64,000 nt of DNA from Telmatactis stephensoni. Lineage: Eukaryota > Cnidaria > Anthozoa > Actiniaria > Isophelliidae. Below are positions 45,801 to 54,519 of the stretch, piece by piece. Where the stretch lies: assembly GCA_029948255.1 (NCBI GenBank), contig JALIZF010001880.1, positions 868,001 through 932,000 on the forward strand. Direction: 5' to 3'. How positions within the stretch are numbered: the first letter of the stretch is position 1; each line of letters opens with the position of its first letter. Both the position numbers and the translations under genes were made by a program. Under the pieces are notes generated by a model, which was not told the origin of the DNA, did not search any database, and was given only the letters and a program-made list of their open reading frames with translations.

Positions 45801-48590
45801 TGGTGCCCCAATTTATTTGAGATCAAAGGACCAGCATCCTTTATCCCATGCAGTACAACGGCTTTGCTGCAAACTTGTTGCAGCATTCGAAAAGGACAAA
45901 GGGCAATCTATCATGGTGGTAACACCAGGACAAAGAGCAATACAATTCAAAAATATTCTATATTAAGCCCGAAAAAAATTATGATGACGTCAGTGCAACC
46001 TAAGAATAGATGCAATCCATATCAAGTTCCTGAAACCCAAAAACCATGAAGTGGCGTTTGTGAGTAGAAAAGATTTTCACTCTATTAATATCCAAATATG
46101 TGGAAATGACAGATTGATGACTACAGATGTTGTGGCGAAATGGCATGGGTGAGTCCATGACTCGCGAATATATAACACATCCACTCTTTTTGAAAGGTTC
46201 AACCAACAAGTATTGCCTTGTTTGCCATATAGTGTGATTTTAGGTGATAGTGGTTATCCGTTATTAATTTGGCTGTTAGTCCCTATTGTAGAATATCCAG
46301 CTATAACAGTGGCAGAAAAACGATACAACAAGACTACGCCACAGATGCATGTGCACGCTCCGTTATAGAAAGAATAATCTAAAGATCATCCTAAAGAGAC
46401 GCTGGGCTTGCCAAAATGAGCTCAAAATGAAGCCTGGCAAGTGCTGTGAAATAATTTCGGTATACTGTATATCTCATAGCTTTTGAGGTGGTTTACCAAT
46501 TAATGACGAAGAGGCTGGGAGAACTGGACGACAATGGTAGTGATTGCTGTTATGATGACCAAGGAAGAGAGGAAACTGAAGAAGGAAAACAAAAACGGGC
46601 AGAGTTTATCCGATCTTTCTTCTAAGTTGTATTATAGCTTGCAATGAAGTTTGAGATGCTAGCTCAACAGTAGCCGATCGGGTGACAATAAACAAAAAGA
46701 ACACAAATTAAATTGAAAAGAAAAATGTGTGTCTTCAATTCACTCTGTTTTGCTTGTTTACGTGTAGCCTGAAGTATAAAAGTCTAGGACACTCTTAGAC
46801 TTATGGGACCTCATGGGCTCCCGTAAATCTACGTGCCCTTTTTGCACTTAACAGATACTCGCAAAGCGTTTATGCAACAGCTGTGAATTCCGTGGCATAA
46901 TCAGCACCTAAGTGGTCTCTTACGAAAATCTTACGCATTGTACTTTAGTGAAACTCTTAAGAAACAACGTAAGATATTTTATGCAACACCCTTAAGTTAA
47001 GATCACACTTAAGTACGATATTAAGGTTTCAGTATGCAACCGGCCCCTGGGCCTTTATGCATCCTACCCCTTAAAGAAAGCTGGAACTAGAGTAAACTCA
47101 AAACGGCTTATTCTTTTAGTGAAAGAGATGCGCTACAAGATCATTCATTGCCTATACTACTCTTGAAACATATAAAACGTGAATAACACTGATTTGCTGT
47201 TCTTGCAGCATGGGCTCTGCTACACATTCACCACTAACAATTCCATAGTGAAGGAGGTTGGCAGTGGCAGACGTCAAGGCTTACAGCTTAGACTTGATGC
47301 CGAACCATTCGAGTACTACGGACCATTTAGCTACGATGCTACAGGGTTTAAAATTGCAGTCCACGAGCCTGGTATTCATCATGATATTGACAACCAAGGC
47401 TACGATGTTTCTCCTGGGTTCTCCACCAGTCTTCGAATCAAAAGGATCAAGGTATGATATGTCAAATAGTTCAACTCATCAAAGATATCTTTTTTATCGC
47501 GGGCAAATTTCCTTACCATAATTACGGAAGCAAAGGTGGACGAGCGGTTAAAGGCGCCGGTCTGTTCTCTCTGTGGTCTCGAGTTTGATTCCCGGACGGC
47601 CATCATATGTGTAGTGGTAGTGTCCTTCAAATTAGTGCGCAAACCCTAGAAGAATTGAAGACTTAAATAAAAACAGTTTGAGCTATTTCTGGAACTAGCT
47701 TCTGTCTCATTAGGCTATTTGCTCGCGTTGTAGTATAATAACTGTTCCAAAACTTTTGGTGCACGCATATGGGGTTGTTTACAAAGTACTGGTGACTAGC
47801 AAATGCTCCTAAACGCCACACATTCAAAATTCTTACCCTTAGCTACGTTAATATTATTAACCTGTCTGTGTGTTCTCTATCTTTAGTCAATCACCAAGCC
47901 ATCACCCTATCCATCTAAGTGTGGGTCAAAGAAGCTGCATAATTTTGAACGATACTCACAACAATCATGTTTCATTGAGTGTCGGTCTCAGAAGGTCGCC
48001 GAGCTGTGTAACTGCCGTATTCTAGGAATGGTTGGTAAGACAACCTGATATATAATTAATTCACGGTTAATTTTCTGATGTAAAATAGACACGAGGATAA
48101 CAAAATGTGCGTAAATTGTTTCAGATTCTGCAGGTTTCCCCCTGTCTATCCATAGGCATAATCCATGGAAAATTATCAACATATTAATTGATCAATAAGA
48201 CGAACTTAGAGAAGGCGGGGAAGCATGATCATGAAAAGTCTCACTGATAAAGCATTTCAAGACTGAGAGAACGGAAAACCTCGATCGCTGATAGTTTACT
48301 TACAATCGCTGATAGACAATCTTACTTGACAGGAGTGAACATCACCAGGTACTGCAACAATACTGAAATAATCCAATGTTCTACTTCCCCACAGCTCAAG
48401 AATGTATTAGGTAAGTTGTATTTACAAATAGCACCTACTAAGTCAAACTATTTCTCGACTGCTCAGCTTAAATCATAGTTCGGTAAAGTTAATAGTGATG
48501 GGCGGGTCGTGGAGAGTACAAACAAACATACGAACATTTTGTATAGCGCTGGAAGTGACAAGTGTCGCGCGGCGGTTCAAAACACTAATA

Positions 48591-48686
<96 letters not shown>

Positions 48687-51008
48687 ACGGCTTCCTTGTA
48701 AATAAGTGTACCAACTTAAGGACCTACAATGTTTGAATAAGAGTGTTTTATTCATTCATTCATTCATTCATCCATTCGTTCATTCATTCATTCATTCATT
48801 CATTCATTCATTCATTCATTCATTCATTCATTCATTCATTCATTCTCTCTCTCTGTGCTGTGGTCCAGGCTCGAGTCCCAGCTTGGGCGCTGAACATTAC
48901 TACTGGGGCTTGTGAGTTGAGCTAATTGGTCTCTCCGATCCCTTGCCGAGAAGGTTTTCCTCCCTCGTAGGATTTTCTTCCCTCCTTGACAACCAACACT
49001 GTTTCGATCTAGAGCTGGCTCCGTCGTCAGGCGGGTTGTATGCCGGGCACTATTTACAGGCCTTCAACCCGTTGAGTAGTCTCCCTCGCAGCCGCGCTAG
49101 GAAGCGTTGCGTGACGAGACTATACACGGCTGCGAGGGAGACTACCCGTTGAGCTGCATCTTTACAATTCAGCTAATAGGCTGCAGTAAAGATGATTAGC
49201 GCTAGCCCTTCTCCACCCTCTGCAGGCGTCTCAAATTTATTTATTTATTTGCAAGGTTTTTCTTACTATAAAAACAGTTACTGAACTTTGTCTGATGTAT
49301 TTGTTGTTTTAGAAATCACTCCAAAAGCTTGTGGATGTCCAGTGGAGTGTACGTCTATTCAGTACAGCGTACAGACATCCATGGCTTACTATCCATCCCA
49401 ACATCTTTGGGACTTTCTGATCCCCATAATGGCTAATCGCACAGGTCTTAATGCTTCCGACCCGACGACAAAAAAAGCACAAATTCAGGAAAGAGCAAGG
49501 TATATAAAACAACACTCCATTCAAATACTTGTAGTTCTGCACGAATCTTTCCAATCGGCTTATCGAACAGCGTTTCAATTCAGAGTCATTCCACGTACTC
49601 TCGAGGGAACTTTGGCGCGCTCACAAAGTTTGATTCATTGTACGTCAGGTTTTGGAATGTACCCCTACCCCTTCTCTTCTCCCCCTCATTGGGCCGACTA
49701 GCTACGGGCTAAAGCGCCTACAAAAGCGAGTATTTCAGTTGTATTTCTTTTCTAAATGAACACCCAAGTCTACGCAAATCAAAATATGGTCAAGATGTGG
49801 TTGCTAGTGGTTAGAAGTAAGTCGAGATGGAAGTTGGCATGACACACATAAGAAATCGAGAAACACTGTGCAGAGGAGTGCCGCAAGTCATCGCGTTTGT
49901 GCTCCAACGCGCGAGATTCTACTCCATGTTTACATTTGACACATAGATCTTAGGAGCTCCACTGAGCATTTATCCCTCCCCGGGCTGAAGTTTCAGCCCC
50001 CCTGACCGGGTTGAAATGTCAGCCCGAGCTGAAACACGGTCTCTTCAGAAAATGAACGTAAGATTGACTTTTCGATTACATGAAGAAATTTTCAGCCGGG
50101 TTTGAATTTCAGCCCGGTTCGTAACTTCCAGCCCGGCTCAACGTACCCGGGATAGAAGGTTCAGCCCGGCGAAATGGGCTGAAAATTCTCATGTAATTGC
50201 GACAGAACATTTCAGCCCGGATTGAAAGCTTGAACCACGCTGTATTATGACAGGGTGTTGAACATGCGCTTTGAAGAGGTGACAAAATTCAGCCCGGGCT
50301 GAGTTTTGTCATGTAATCGAAATTAACTTTCATCCTTTTCACCGGGCTGAAATTTCAGTCGTCATGTAATCAGGGCCTTAATAATTCTGTTGCTAGGAAA
50401 CGCTTCGCTGTGGTAAACATATTCTTTGAACACACGCTTACAGATGTCATAGAAGAGAAAGCCCGGTATGACTTCAGCATGTTTGGAAGTAAGTGATAAA
50501 AACGGAACGTTTCTTCACAATAATGGGTGTTGTTTTCCTTCTTTTTGGTAGGCTTTTAGTGTCCCTCCCATCTCTTCTTCAGTCCATACCCGATAAGTTA
50601 TATGATGCATTTATTCTGCAACTTGACGAGGACAATGACGATACCCTACATCACGCAACATCATTGCGAGACAAATTATTGTACGTAAAATAATCCTTTC
50701 GAAGTGTAGACCTTTCTTTTATGGAAGATTCCGCGACGATTGCATGCAGTAACATTCTTCGGAATTGCACCCTGAACATCCCCATCTGCAGCTTGTTTCA
50801 CAAAGCCATTGCAGCAAGTGTTGCAGCCCAATCGCACTGTCAGGTTAAAGTTCTTCTTTGTTTTTTTTCCTGATTTTGTATAGCGGACACTGGAGGCAAC
50901 ATGGGACTCTTCCTTGGATGCAGTTTGTTGACAGTCTGCGAGTTTATTGACTTAATCGTCATGATTTGTCTAAATCGATGGAGAAAAAGATCAGCTAAGA
51001 TTAATTGA
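33818..51008 (+). CDS. DEG/ENaC/ASIC-type channel, copy D (12.8-kb intron 1)
   Basis: Exons: 33818-34396 (leader from 33764), 47209-47451, 47887-48034, 48333-48410, 49313-49499, 50397-50488, 50884-51008. All boundaries are GT-AG and the joined frame is open, predicting 483 residues. The start reads MADQLETQIKPF, one residue longer at its N-terminus than the MDQLETQ of B and C. The His-Gly motif, TM1, FPAVTVCNQN, GLCYTF, Cys-rich ectodomain and GGNMGLFLGCSLLT are all present. Exons 4 and 5 are 2 and 1 codons longer than in B. The protein stops at KIN, where A-C continue with GYTxNGQN. The acceptor CTCGTAG is kept but the octamer and noncoding exon found before B, C and E are gone, so expression would need another promoter. 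Intron 1 is filled with transposons. The reading frame is intact despite this. Confidence 0.88.
34580..35130 (+). repeat. AT-rich degenerate tandem repeat in copy D intron 1
   Basis: Recurring pieces such as ATGCACGTAAATTGATAGCA, GTGCACGTAAATAGGTAGTTA and TTCGCAAAACAGTAGTAAATG suggest a strongly diverged tandem repeat of about 55-65 bp. It runs directly into the hammerhead-like motif at 35140. Confidence 0.45.
35140..35171 (+). ncRNA. Hammerhead-ribozyme-like motif (degenerate)
   Basis: CTGAAGA (35140-35146), a stem GGTCC/GGGCC with a G-U pair and TCGTTT loop, then AAAACGTC where the functional core would read GAAAC before a GUC cleavage site. The G-to-A change probably makes it inactive. 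The layout matches the minimal hammerheads in Penelope-like elements. Confidence 0.4.
35479..35992. mobile_element. TTAA-flanked MITE, 514 bp
   Basis: TTAA at 35475-35478 and 35993-35996. Terminal inverted repeats of about 30 bp start GGTGACTCGAAGTAGTTGTT and continue CAGACCGCA. No coding capacity. TTAA target choice is typical of piggyBac and Kolobok transposons. Confidence 0.88.
36015..36125. repeat. Short inverted-repeat element
   Basis: Left arm near 36020 has AAAAAACTCGCTGATCGTG and TTTTATCG; right arm has CGATAAAACACTCCTGCTCG and TTTTTTAAA. Loop about 50 bp with TATATATA. Confidence 0.65.
36126..36523. other. No gene recognised
   Basis: Mixed-composition DNA; the short antisense frame at 36273-36551 has no recognised motif and overlaps the edge of the foldback element. 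Confidence 0.4.
36530..38958. mobile_element. Foldback transposon with arms made of tandem repeats, 6-bp TSD
   Basis: Termini are TATGGCGCGCCGATTGTTTC (left) and its exact reverse complement (right), flanked by CAGAGT at 36524-36529 and 38959-38964, a probable target duplication. About 110 bp of unique arm on each side is followed by arrays of a degenerate 17-20 bp unit. The left array (about 36665-37780) reads AAAAACCTTTTTGATACG; the right array (about 38145-38760) reads its complement. A unique loop lies at about 37785-38140. This is the organisation of FB-type foldback elements. The long FFVSKRFF-like open frames are repeat translation. Confidence 0.9.
38965..40010. other. No gene recognised
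   Basis: AT-rich DNA with short open frames only. A 39-40 bp piece near 39647-39687 (ATTTTTTTTCGTTGCGTTGG...) recurs at 40070-40110, a dispersed direct duplication around the ribozyme-like motif. Confidence 0.45.
40011..40048 (-). ncRNA. Hammerhead ribozyme motif
   Basis: Read on the - strand: CTGATGA, T, GACAG, loop CAGAGCA, CTGTC, GAAAC, GCGTC. Both conserved core boxes (CUGAUGA and GAAA) are intact, stem II is 5 perfect base pairs, and a GUC triplet stands where cleavage would occur after a very short stem III. Stem I looks weak (3 bp visible). This minimal type I form is known from Penelope-like elements and retrozymes. No reverse transcriptase is seen next to it. Confidence 0.6.
40154..40988. 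mobile_element. TTAA-flanked MITE 1
   Basis: TTAA at 40150-40153 and 40989-40992. Terminal repeats GGTAGTTCGGGA (left) and its complement (right). The interior holds a GC-rich CGCGCGCGCATTCGAGCGCG palindrome near 40180-40207 and no gene. Confidence 0.82.
40993..42764. mobile_element. TTAA-flanked giant palindromic element (1.77 kb)
   Basis: TTAA at 40989-40992 and 42765-42768. The arms (about 40993-41820 and 41937-42764) are nearly identical inverted copies, starting GGTAGCTCGGTCTAGTTTTT, with a loop of about 115 bp (41821-41936). Each arm holds the same 65-codon frame (41461-41658 +, 42099-42296 -). It is duplicated by symmetry and not recognisable, so it is not called. The left TTAA is shared with the preceding MITE. 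Confidence 0.93.
42830..42910 (+). repeat. Minisatellite, unit about 10 bp (GTATCCTACT)
   Basis: About eight imperfect copies of TATCCTA(C/G)TG next to a small ACTTGGTGTA/TACACCAAGT hairpin (42793-42810). Confidence 0.8.
43200..43605 (+). pseudogene. Transposase-associated fragment (DUF4218-like), decayed
   Basis: One frame reads GRIPNNIAAGFSRFTADQWK and NWTNIP. After a frameshift near 43330 another reads HIDCWRTFVLASRLL, DFESLYGKDFVTPSMHMHMY and NHLAECPLPE. The order (FTADQW..W, then CW..FV, then YG....TP.MH.H) is that of the DUF4218-type region found with TNP2/En-Spm-like transposases in animals and plants. Only this C-terminal part is seen, with no DDE core. Confidence 0.6.
43733..44404. 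mobile_element. Inverted-repeat element with about 280-bp arms
   Basis: The left arm (43733-about 44010) and right arm (about 44125-44404) are inverted copies, for example GCCGCTTAATTCGCGTTGAC against CAACGCGAAGTAAGCGGC, with a loop of about 110 bp. Short open frames in the arms are related by symmetry. The 120-codon antisense frame (43759-44121) ends in VRKKFIEQILSFLAFYKDK but matches nothing I recognise. Confidence 0.8.
44397..44925. mobile_element. Truncated TTAA-type element
   Basis: The right end, followed by TTAA (44926-44929), reads on the complement GGTGGCTGGACTGGG and later GAGGCGCACC. GGCGCACCTC recurs at 44401 on the left, fused to the neighbouring inverted-repeat element. The left TTAA is missing. 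Confidence 0.55.
45580..45960 (+). pseudogene. Decayed ORF of unknown family, transposon-associated
   Basis: 45581-45774 reads GIRTSERYFLAGYDGEIKS, RPGKVEYYVYHNPTIDEELK and ARVKWFQGFNKEM. Just past its stop another frame continues LFGDPIELWCPNLFEIKGPA and SFIP, then a third reads PVQRLCCKLVAAFEKDKG. Three consecutive frames of protein-like sequence indicate one ancestral coding region broken by frameshifts. I have seen the order 'V.W....P....G.P...W....F.....SFIP' in invertebrate transposon-linked proteins, but I cannot name the family. Confidence 0.5.
46005..46420 (+). pseudogene. PIF/Harbinger (HARBI1-like) transposase fragment, decayed
   Basis: One frame reads RIDAIHIKFLKPKNHEVAFV, RKDFHSINIQICGND and VVAKWHG, then a stop, then VHDSRI. 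A shifted frame reads SVILGDSGYPLLIWLLVP and TVAEKRYNK, and a third SVIERI. The first D (ID.IH), second D (LGDSGYP) and E (AEKRYN) of the DDE_Tnp_4 catalytic core can all be placed, as can the VVAKWxGxVHDSR signature. At least one nonsense change (GGGTGA before VHDSR) and two frameshifts make it non-functional. It is a different family from the TTAA elements around it. Confidence 0.85.
46440..46840. other. No gene recognised
   Basis: No open frame of note. Probably the remains of the Harbinger element's 3' part. Confidence 0.35.
46841..47043. repeat. MITE remnant ending GTATGCAACCGGCCC
   Basis: AACGTAAGATATTTTATGCA and related pieces recur within the stretch. The right end GCAACCGGCCC resembles a MITE terminus. 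Homology to copy C intron 1 resumes at CTGGGCCTTTATGCATCCT (47048). Confidence 0.45.
47533..47612 (+). repeat. tRNA-derived SINE head in intron 2 of copy D
   Basis: GGTGGACGAGCGGTTAAAGG and TCGAGTTTGATTCCCGGAC look like A and B boxes of a Ser/Leu-tRNA-derived SINE. Related remnants are in intron 2 of copies B and C. The body is missing. Confidence 0.6.
48594..48684 (+). repeat. (CT)n microsatellite in intron 4 of copy D
   Basis: About 45 CT units, grown from the CTCTCTCT that is part of the intron 4 SINE in other copies. Confidence 0.97.
48749..48856 (+). repeat. (ATTC)n microsatellite in intron 4 of copy D
   Basis: About 24 ATTC units with two early interruptions, followed by a short CT run and then the SINE B-box region. 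Confidence 0.96.
48857..49230 (+). repeat. SINE remnant in intron 4 of copy D
   Basis: GTCCAGGCTCGAGTCCCAGC and GAGAAGGTTTTCCTCCC match the shared intron 4 SINE. A small hairpin at 49079-49147 (GTAGTCTCCCTCGCAGCCG and complement) is inserted in its 3' part. Confidence 0.55.
49978..50376. mobile_element. Element rich in TTCAGCCCGG motifs
   Basis: About ten copies of TTCAGCCCGG or its complement CCGGGCTGAA in both orientations are spread over 400 bp. The left end is CCCGGGCTGAAGTTTCAGCC; the right part has CACCGGGCTGAAATTTCAG and CATGTAATCAGGGCC. Three CATGTAAT boxes recur inside. It lies in intron 5 of copy D just before exon 6. No coding capacity. Confidence 0.6.
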
Positions 51009-51045
51009 TATACTCACAATGGCCAAAACTAAATGAACAAGTAAA

Positions 51046-51347
51046 TGCTTAAATGTAAATGCTTTGTTTATAGTGGAAGAGCACTTAGCTATCCAGCAAG
51101 TTTCCAGGCACTCCACTGAAATAATCACAACTAAATAATGTAAATGAAACATAAAGTGTTTAAGAATCCCAACTGGCAAGGAGGTGAACCAGTTGGCTAT
51201 ATTACAAGCATGGCCGAGAAACTGAATTTGAACTAATCGAAATCGGAACAAATTCAGTCTCAGCTAGTGGCCAGAGCGGGTATCGAACCTGGGACCGCCA
51301 GATTGCGAGACCAACGCTCTGACCACTCGGCCATGCTGCCTCCTGTA
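51046..51347 (-). mobile_element. tRNA-derived SINE (reverse) after copy D, with target duplication
   Basis: On the - strand GGCAGCATGGCCGAGTGGTC (A box TGGCCGAGTGG) and CCCAGGTTCGATACCCGC (B box) begin a SINE of about 300 bp. AAGTAAA flanks it at 51039-51045 and 51348-51354, where copy B has one copy. It is younger than the B-D split. Confidence 0.87.
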
Positions 51348-51765
51348 AAGTAAAGATGGTCAAGTAGTGACAGAACCGAGTCAAGACACACATTTACTGA
51401 CCAGCTGAAGAAAGCATAAGCAAAGGCCGCAACTCTAAGACTGACGTATCCGAACTGATTTCTACCAAATGCATGAAGTCATGCTACAGCTTAATTTAAA
51501 AGATATTTATCCTGCCATACTTGGAACATTGTAGCCCTTTAATTTATAAGTCTTCTAAAAAAAATTGATGTGCAAAGCAAGCGTTTCGATGATATTACCA
51601 AGAATATATCTTATGATTTTCCAACACACGCGTTTGCAATAAGTAATTTAAGTTATAGAAGGGCATTTCAGTCACTTGTTTTCCTAGATAAATATCTTTA
51701 TTTAATGGCCCAGAATATATTAGGGATTTTTGTGTTTTACTTTCCTAAATCAATTTATAATATAA

Positions 51766-52173
51766 AAGGTAATGTCCCCGGGGGTGGACTCCATTTAAAA
51801 AGGATTTGGTATGCTCGTCGGAAATTTTCAAAAGTACCTATAAAAGATACCGGAAGTAACTTTAGAAGGGCGTGGCTGAACGATTTTTAACCCCTAAGAG
51901 ATACCACATAAAAATACATAAACTATTTAAATGTTTCTCTGAATATCATTCTGAGTATCATATTAGTGCTCCTAAACCCCTTATGCGCCATTATAACTGA
52001 AACACGCTAAGCGATGGGCTCTTTTGATACCCCAAAGGATACTAGGAAATGCTAAACTCTAAACTTCAGTTAAACACCCTATAGCTAAAAGATACCAAAT
52101 CGCTGATTTTTACCCCGATACGACGAGCATGCCCGTTCCTTTTACAATGGAGTCCCACTCCGGGGGTAATGTC
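51766..52173. mobile_element. TIR element downstream of copy D
   Basis: Left end AATGTCCCCGGGGGTGGACT with CCATTTAAAAAGG; right end CCTTTTACAATGGAGTCCCA and CTCCGGGGGTAATG. GCTCGTCGGAAAT and ACGACGAGCATGC extend the pairing. About 405 bp, no open frame. Confidence 0.78.
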
Positions 52174-52194
52174 ACTATTTTAGTTTTACCTAAA

Positions 52195-52400
52195 CGGGTC
52201 CGAACACACGGTGCAACACTTCCTGCAACATATCGCTCGCAACAGAGTTACACCGTGTATCCACCACTACAATGTTGCAGAAGCAGAACTCGATCCTAAA
52301 CTTATAACTGTTGCGCGTAACATTGCGCATTTGCAGGAATGGACACACGGTACACGGTGTGTTGCGTGCAACGATAAATGTTAGATCGAATGTTCGGGCG
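52195..52400. repeat. GTTGCGCGCAAC-rich MITE
   Basis: ACACGGTGCAACACTTCCTG and CGCATTTGCAGGAATGGACA with CACGGTGTGTTGC pair across the element. Relatives of the family (TTGCGCGCAACGTTGCAGG) occur in intron 1 of copies B (about 7200-7290), C (18085-18155) and E (55680-55765). Confidence 0.6.
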
Positions 52401-52635
52401 TTGCGTTTAACGTAAGATGGAGAAAGAGATCTTAAAAACTTTCCAATGTTAAATCAAAGAAAAAACTGAAAAATGTAGAAAAATATTACCATGAACGAAA
52501 ATTTATGTTCAAGTTTAAGGGCCTAGGACCTTCAAATGCTACAGTAGAACAAATAGTTGCTGATAGCTAGTTGTTGTCGATCATTAAAACTAAATATCGA
52601 CGACTGAAATTATTTTATAAATATTACACAAACAA

Positions 52636-52707
52636 GACTACGTTTCGTTGTCATCTCGACAACATCATGAGGTCTGGAAAAGTTATGCAAAAGACGAAAC
52701 GTCGTCT
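52636..52707. ncRNA. Back-to-back hammerhead-like motifs
   Basis: On the - strand (from about 52671 down): CTCATGA, T, GTTGTC, GAGAT, GACAAC, GAAAC, GTAGTC, with a perfect 6-bp stem II and one core change (G to C). On the + strand (from about 52664): TCATGA, G, GTCT, loop, AGAC, GAAAC, GTCGTC. The two share a central TCATGA palindrome. Both core boxes are imperfect, so activity is doubtful. Confidence 0.35.
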
Positions 52708-53557
52708 TGTTTAATTTTGTGTAATATTTATACTTAATATCCTCAGTAAACTCAATTTTATTAAAATTACTTTGTAATCAAATTCAAATAAGCCACGTTT
52801 CTTATCACGTTTCTTATCGACAGCTACGCGTGTGAACTAGTCATCGACAATAGCGACTAGCTATCGATAACATCTAGCTATCGATAGCTAGTCTCAGATT
52901 TTTTTCAATTTAATATTGTTATGTTTTTGACAAGAAATACAATTCAAAGTTAATTTCCTGGTTGGTGGTCGCCGTAGCCACAAAGCAATCCATTGCTGGT
53001 AACATCTTTGACAAAACACTCTTTGCTCTATTTCAGTTTTTCTATTTTAATGTAAATAAAATAAATAATGTTAGAATATAAGCAGATTGCACGTAAAAGG
53101 CTGAAGAAAATAAATCAAAACATAAACTTAACGTCTTTTTGTCTATTCATTAGTTCGAACAATTTTCGGAATCATGTTTTCAACAAAAACTTGAAAACTC
53201 TAAAGAAGGTTTGAACTGAGCTGTATAATTTAATGTTTGCCAAGTGCTTTTAATTAACTTTGCTACGAACTGAAAATGCTTCCCATGGCGGTGTTTAGTT
53301 GTTCCTTCTATTCAACTTTGCTTTTCAAAACTTCACAGAAAACAATTCTTGCTGTCCTCATTTCATCCATAATTAATATTAACTGTTTCATATCTCTTGA
53401 AGTGACTTCACGGCCACACTTTTTTCACGTAAAATTTTATCAGTATATTTTTTGCATGTATTTTAACGATTATGCAAGATTTAAAGACCTCTTTGCCTTC
53501 ATTGTTTTTTATTTTTTATCAGACCATGTCATAACCCTTGGCAATTGATTCTTTCAT
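52708..53557. other. Upstream region of copy E
   Basis: The CGATAGCTAG-type inverted repeats at about 52820-52905 form a local hairpin cluster. From about 53060 the sequence matches the upstream DNA of copies B and C. No gene seen. Confidence 0.5.
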
Positions 53558-53657
53558 ATGCAAATATTCATATTCATATACTGATAAAAACAGCGGCCTC
53601 AAGGCGGGATTTGACAAAATTAGGATACGAAAGTAGAGGTCTATTCCATCCTCAAAG
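53558..53657 (+). promoter_or_regulatory. Putative promoter and noncoding first exon of copy E
   Basis: ATGCAAAT at 53558-53565 and a segment ending CTCAAAG|GTAAG at 53657. The A/T element after the octamer is more diverged than in B and C. Paired acceptor CTCGTAG at 54464. Confidence 0.48.
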
Positions 53658-54519
53658 GTAAGGCAGTACTTGTTTGTAATGATAACCTGTTCCATTCATT
53701 TTTTTCTTGGCCTGTTGAATCTTTGAACCAGAAAATATTATAGATGAGCAAAACTGGCTGTAAACCAATAGGTTTGTAGGACGATGGATGTAAAATTTAA
53801 TTTCAATTAGTTGACAGTCAGTCAGTGACAATAAGATAGCTTCTAAGTGCACAAACAATATAGTATGATTTAAAAGTGCAAGTACTTTGATCAACTTTAT
53901 TGAAAAACTAGAAATTCTATTTACAACCTCCACAACTACTACAACAATTATTATAAAAAAGTTTAAATTTTACTATAACTAAGAAAATTAAGTTCATTAA
54001 AGAAAGAAAACCCTAAAAATTCCTAAAATACTGAGAGAAATTATTTAATAAAACTGAAAACCCTAAAACTATCTAAAAACTAAAAAATTCGGTCACTTGA
54101 GAATTAATGAACAATTTCTGCTGCATTTACATTTAAATTGAAATCATCTGAAACTTCATTATTCTTATGAAAAGGGGTTCGAGAACCTCTAATACACATA
54201 TGTACTGATTTAATTATCTCAAAAGATAGGCGAGTCCTTATCCATATGTAATTACATTAGCATACTGATAAATACTCGTTTCTCTTTCGCGGCCAAAAAA
54301 GTTATTTTTATTTTAACAAGTGCACTCCGTAGAGGACTTTTTCCCTTTTTTCTCATCATCATAACAAAAGTTTTGTTGATTTATTGAAGGTGGCTTCTGT
54401 ATTAATTGAGTTCCAATATTGATTGCGTTCTGGATTGATTTTTGCCATCTATTTTTTCTCGTAGATAAAAACTGAAAAATAACAACGCATCATTTAACGG
54501 AGTAAAGGCTCGGTAAACC

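Noticed and set aside
48706..48925. Ser-Phe-Ile-His repeat frames
   Set aside because: Translation of (ATTC)n in intron 4 of copy D.
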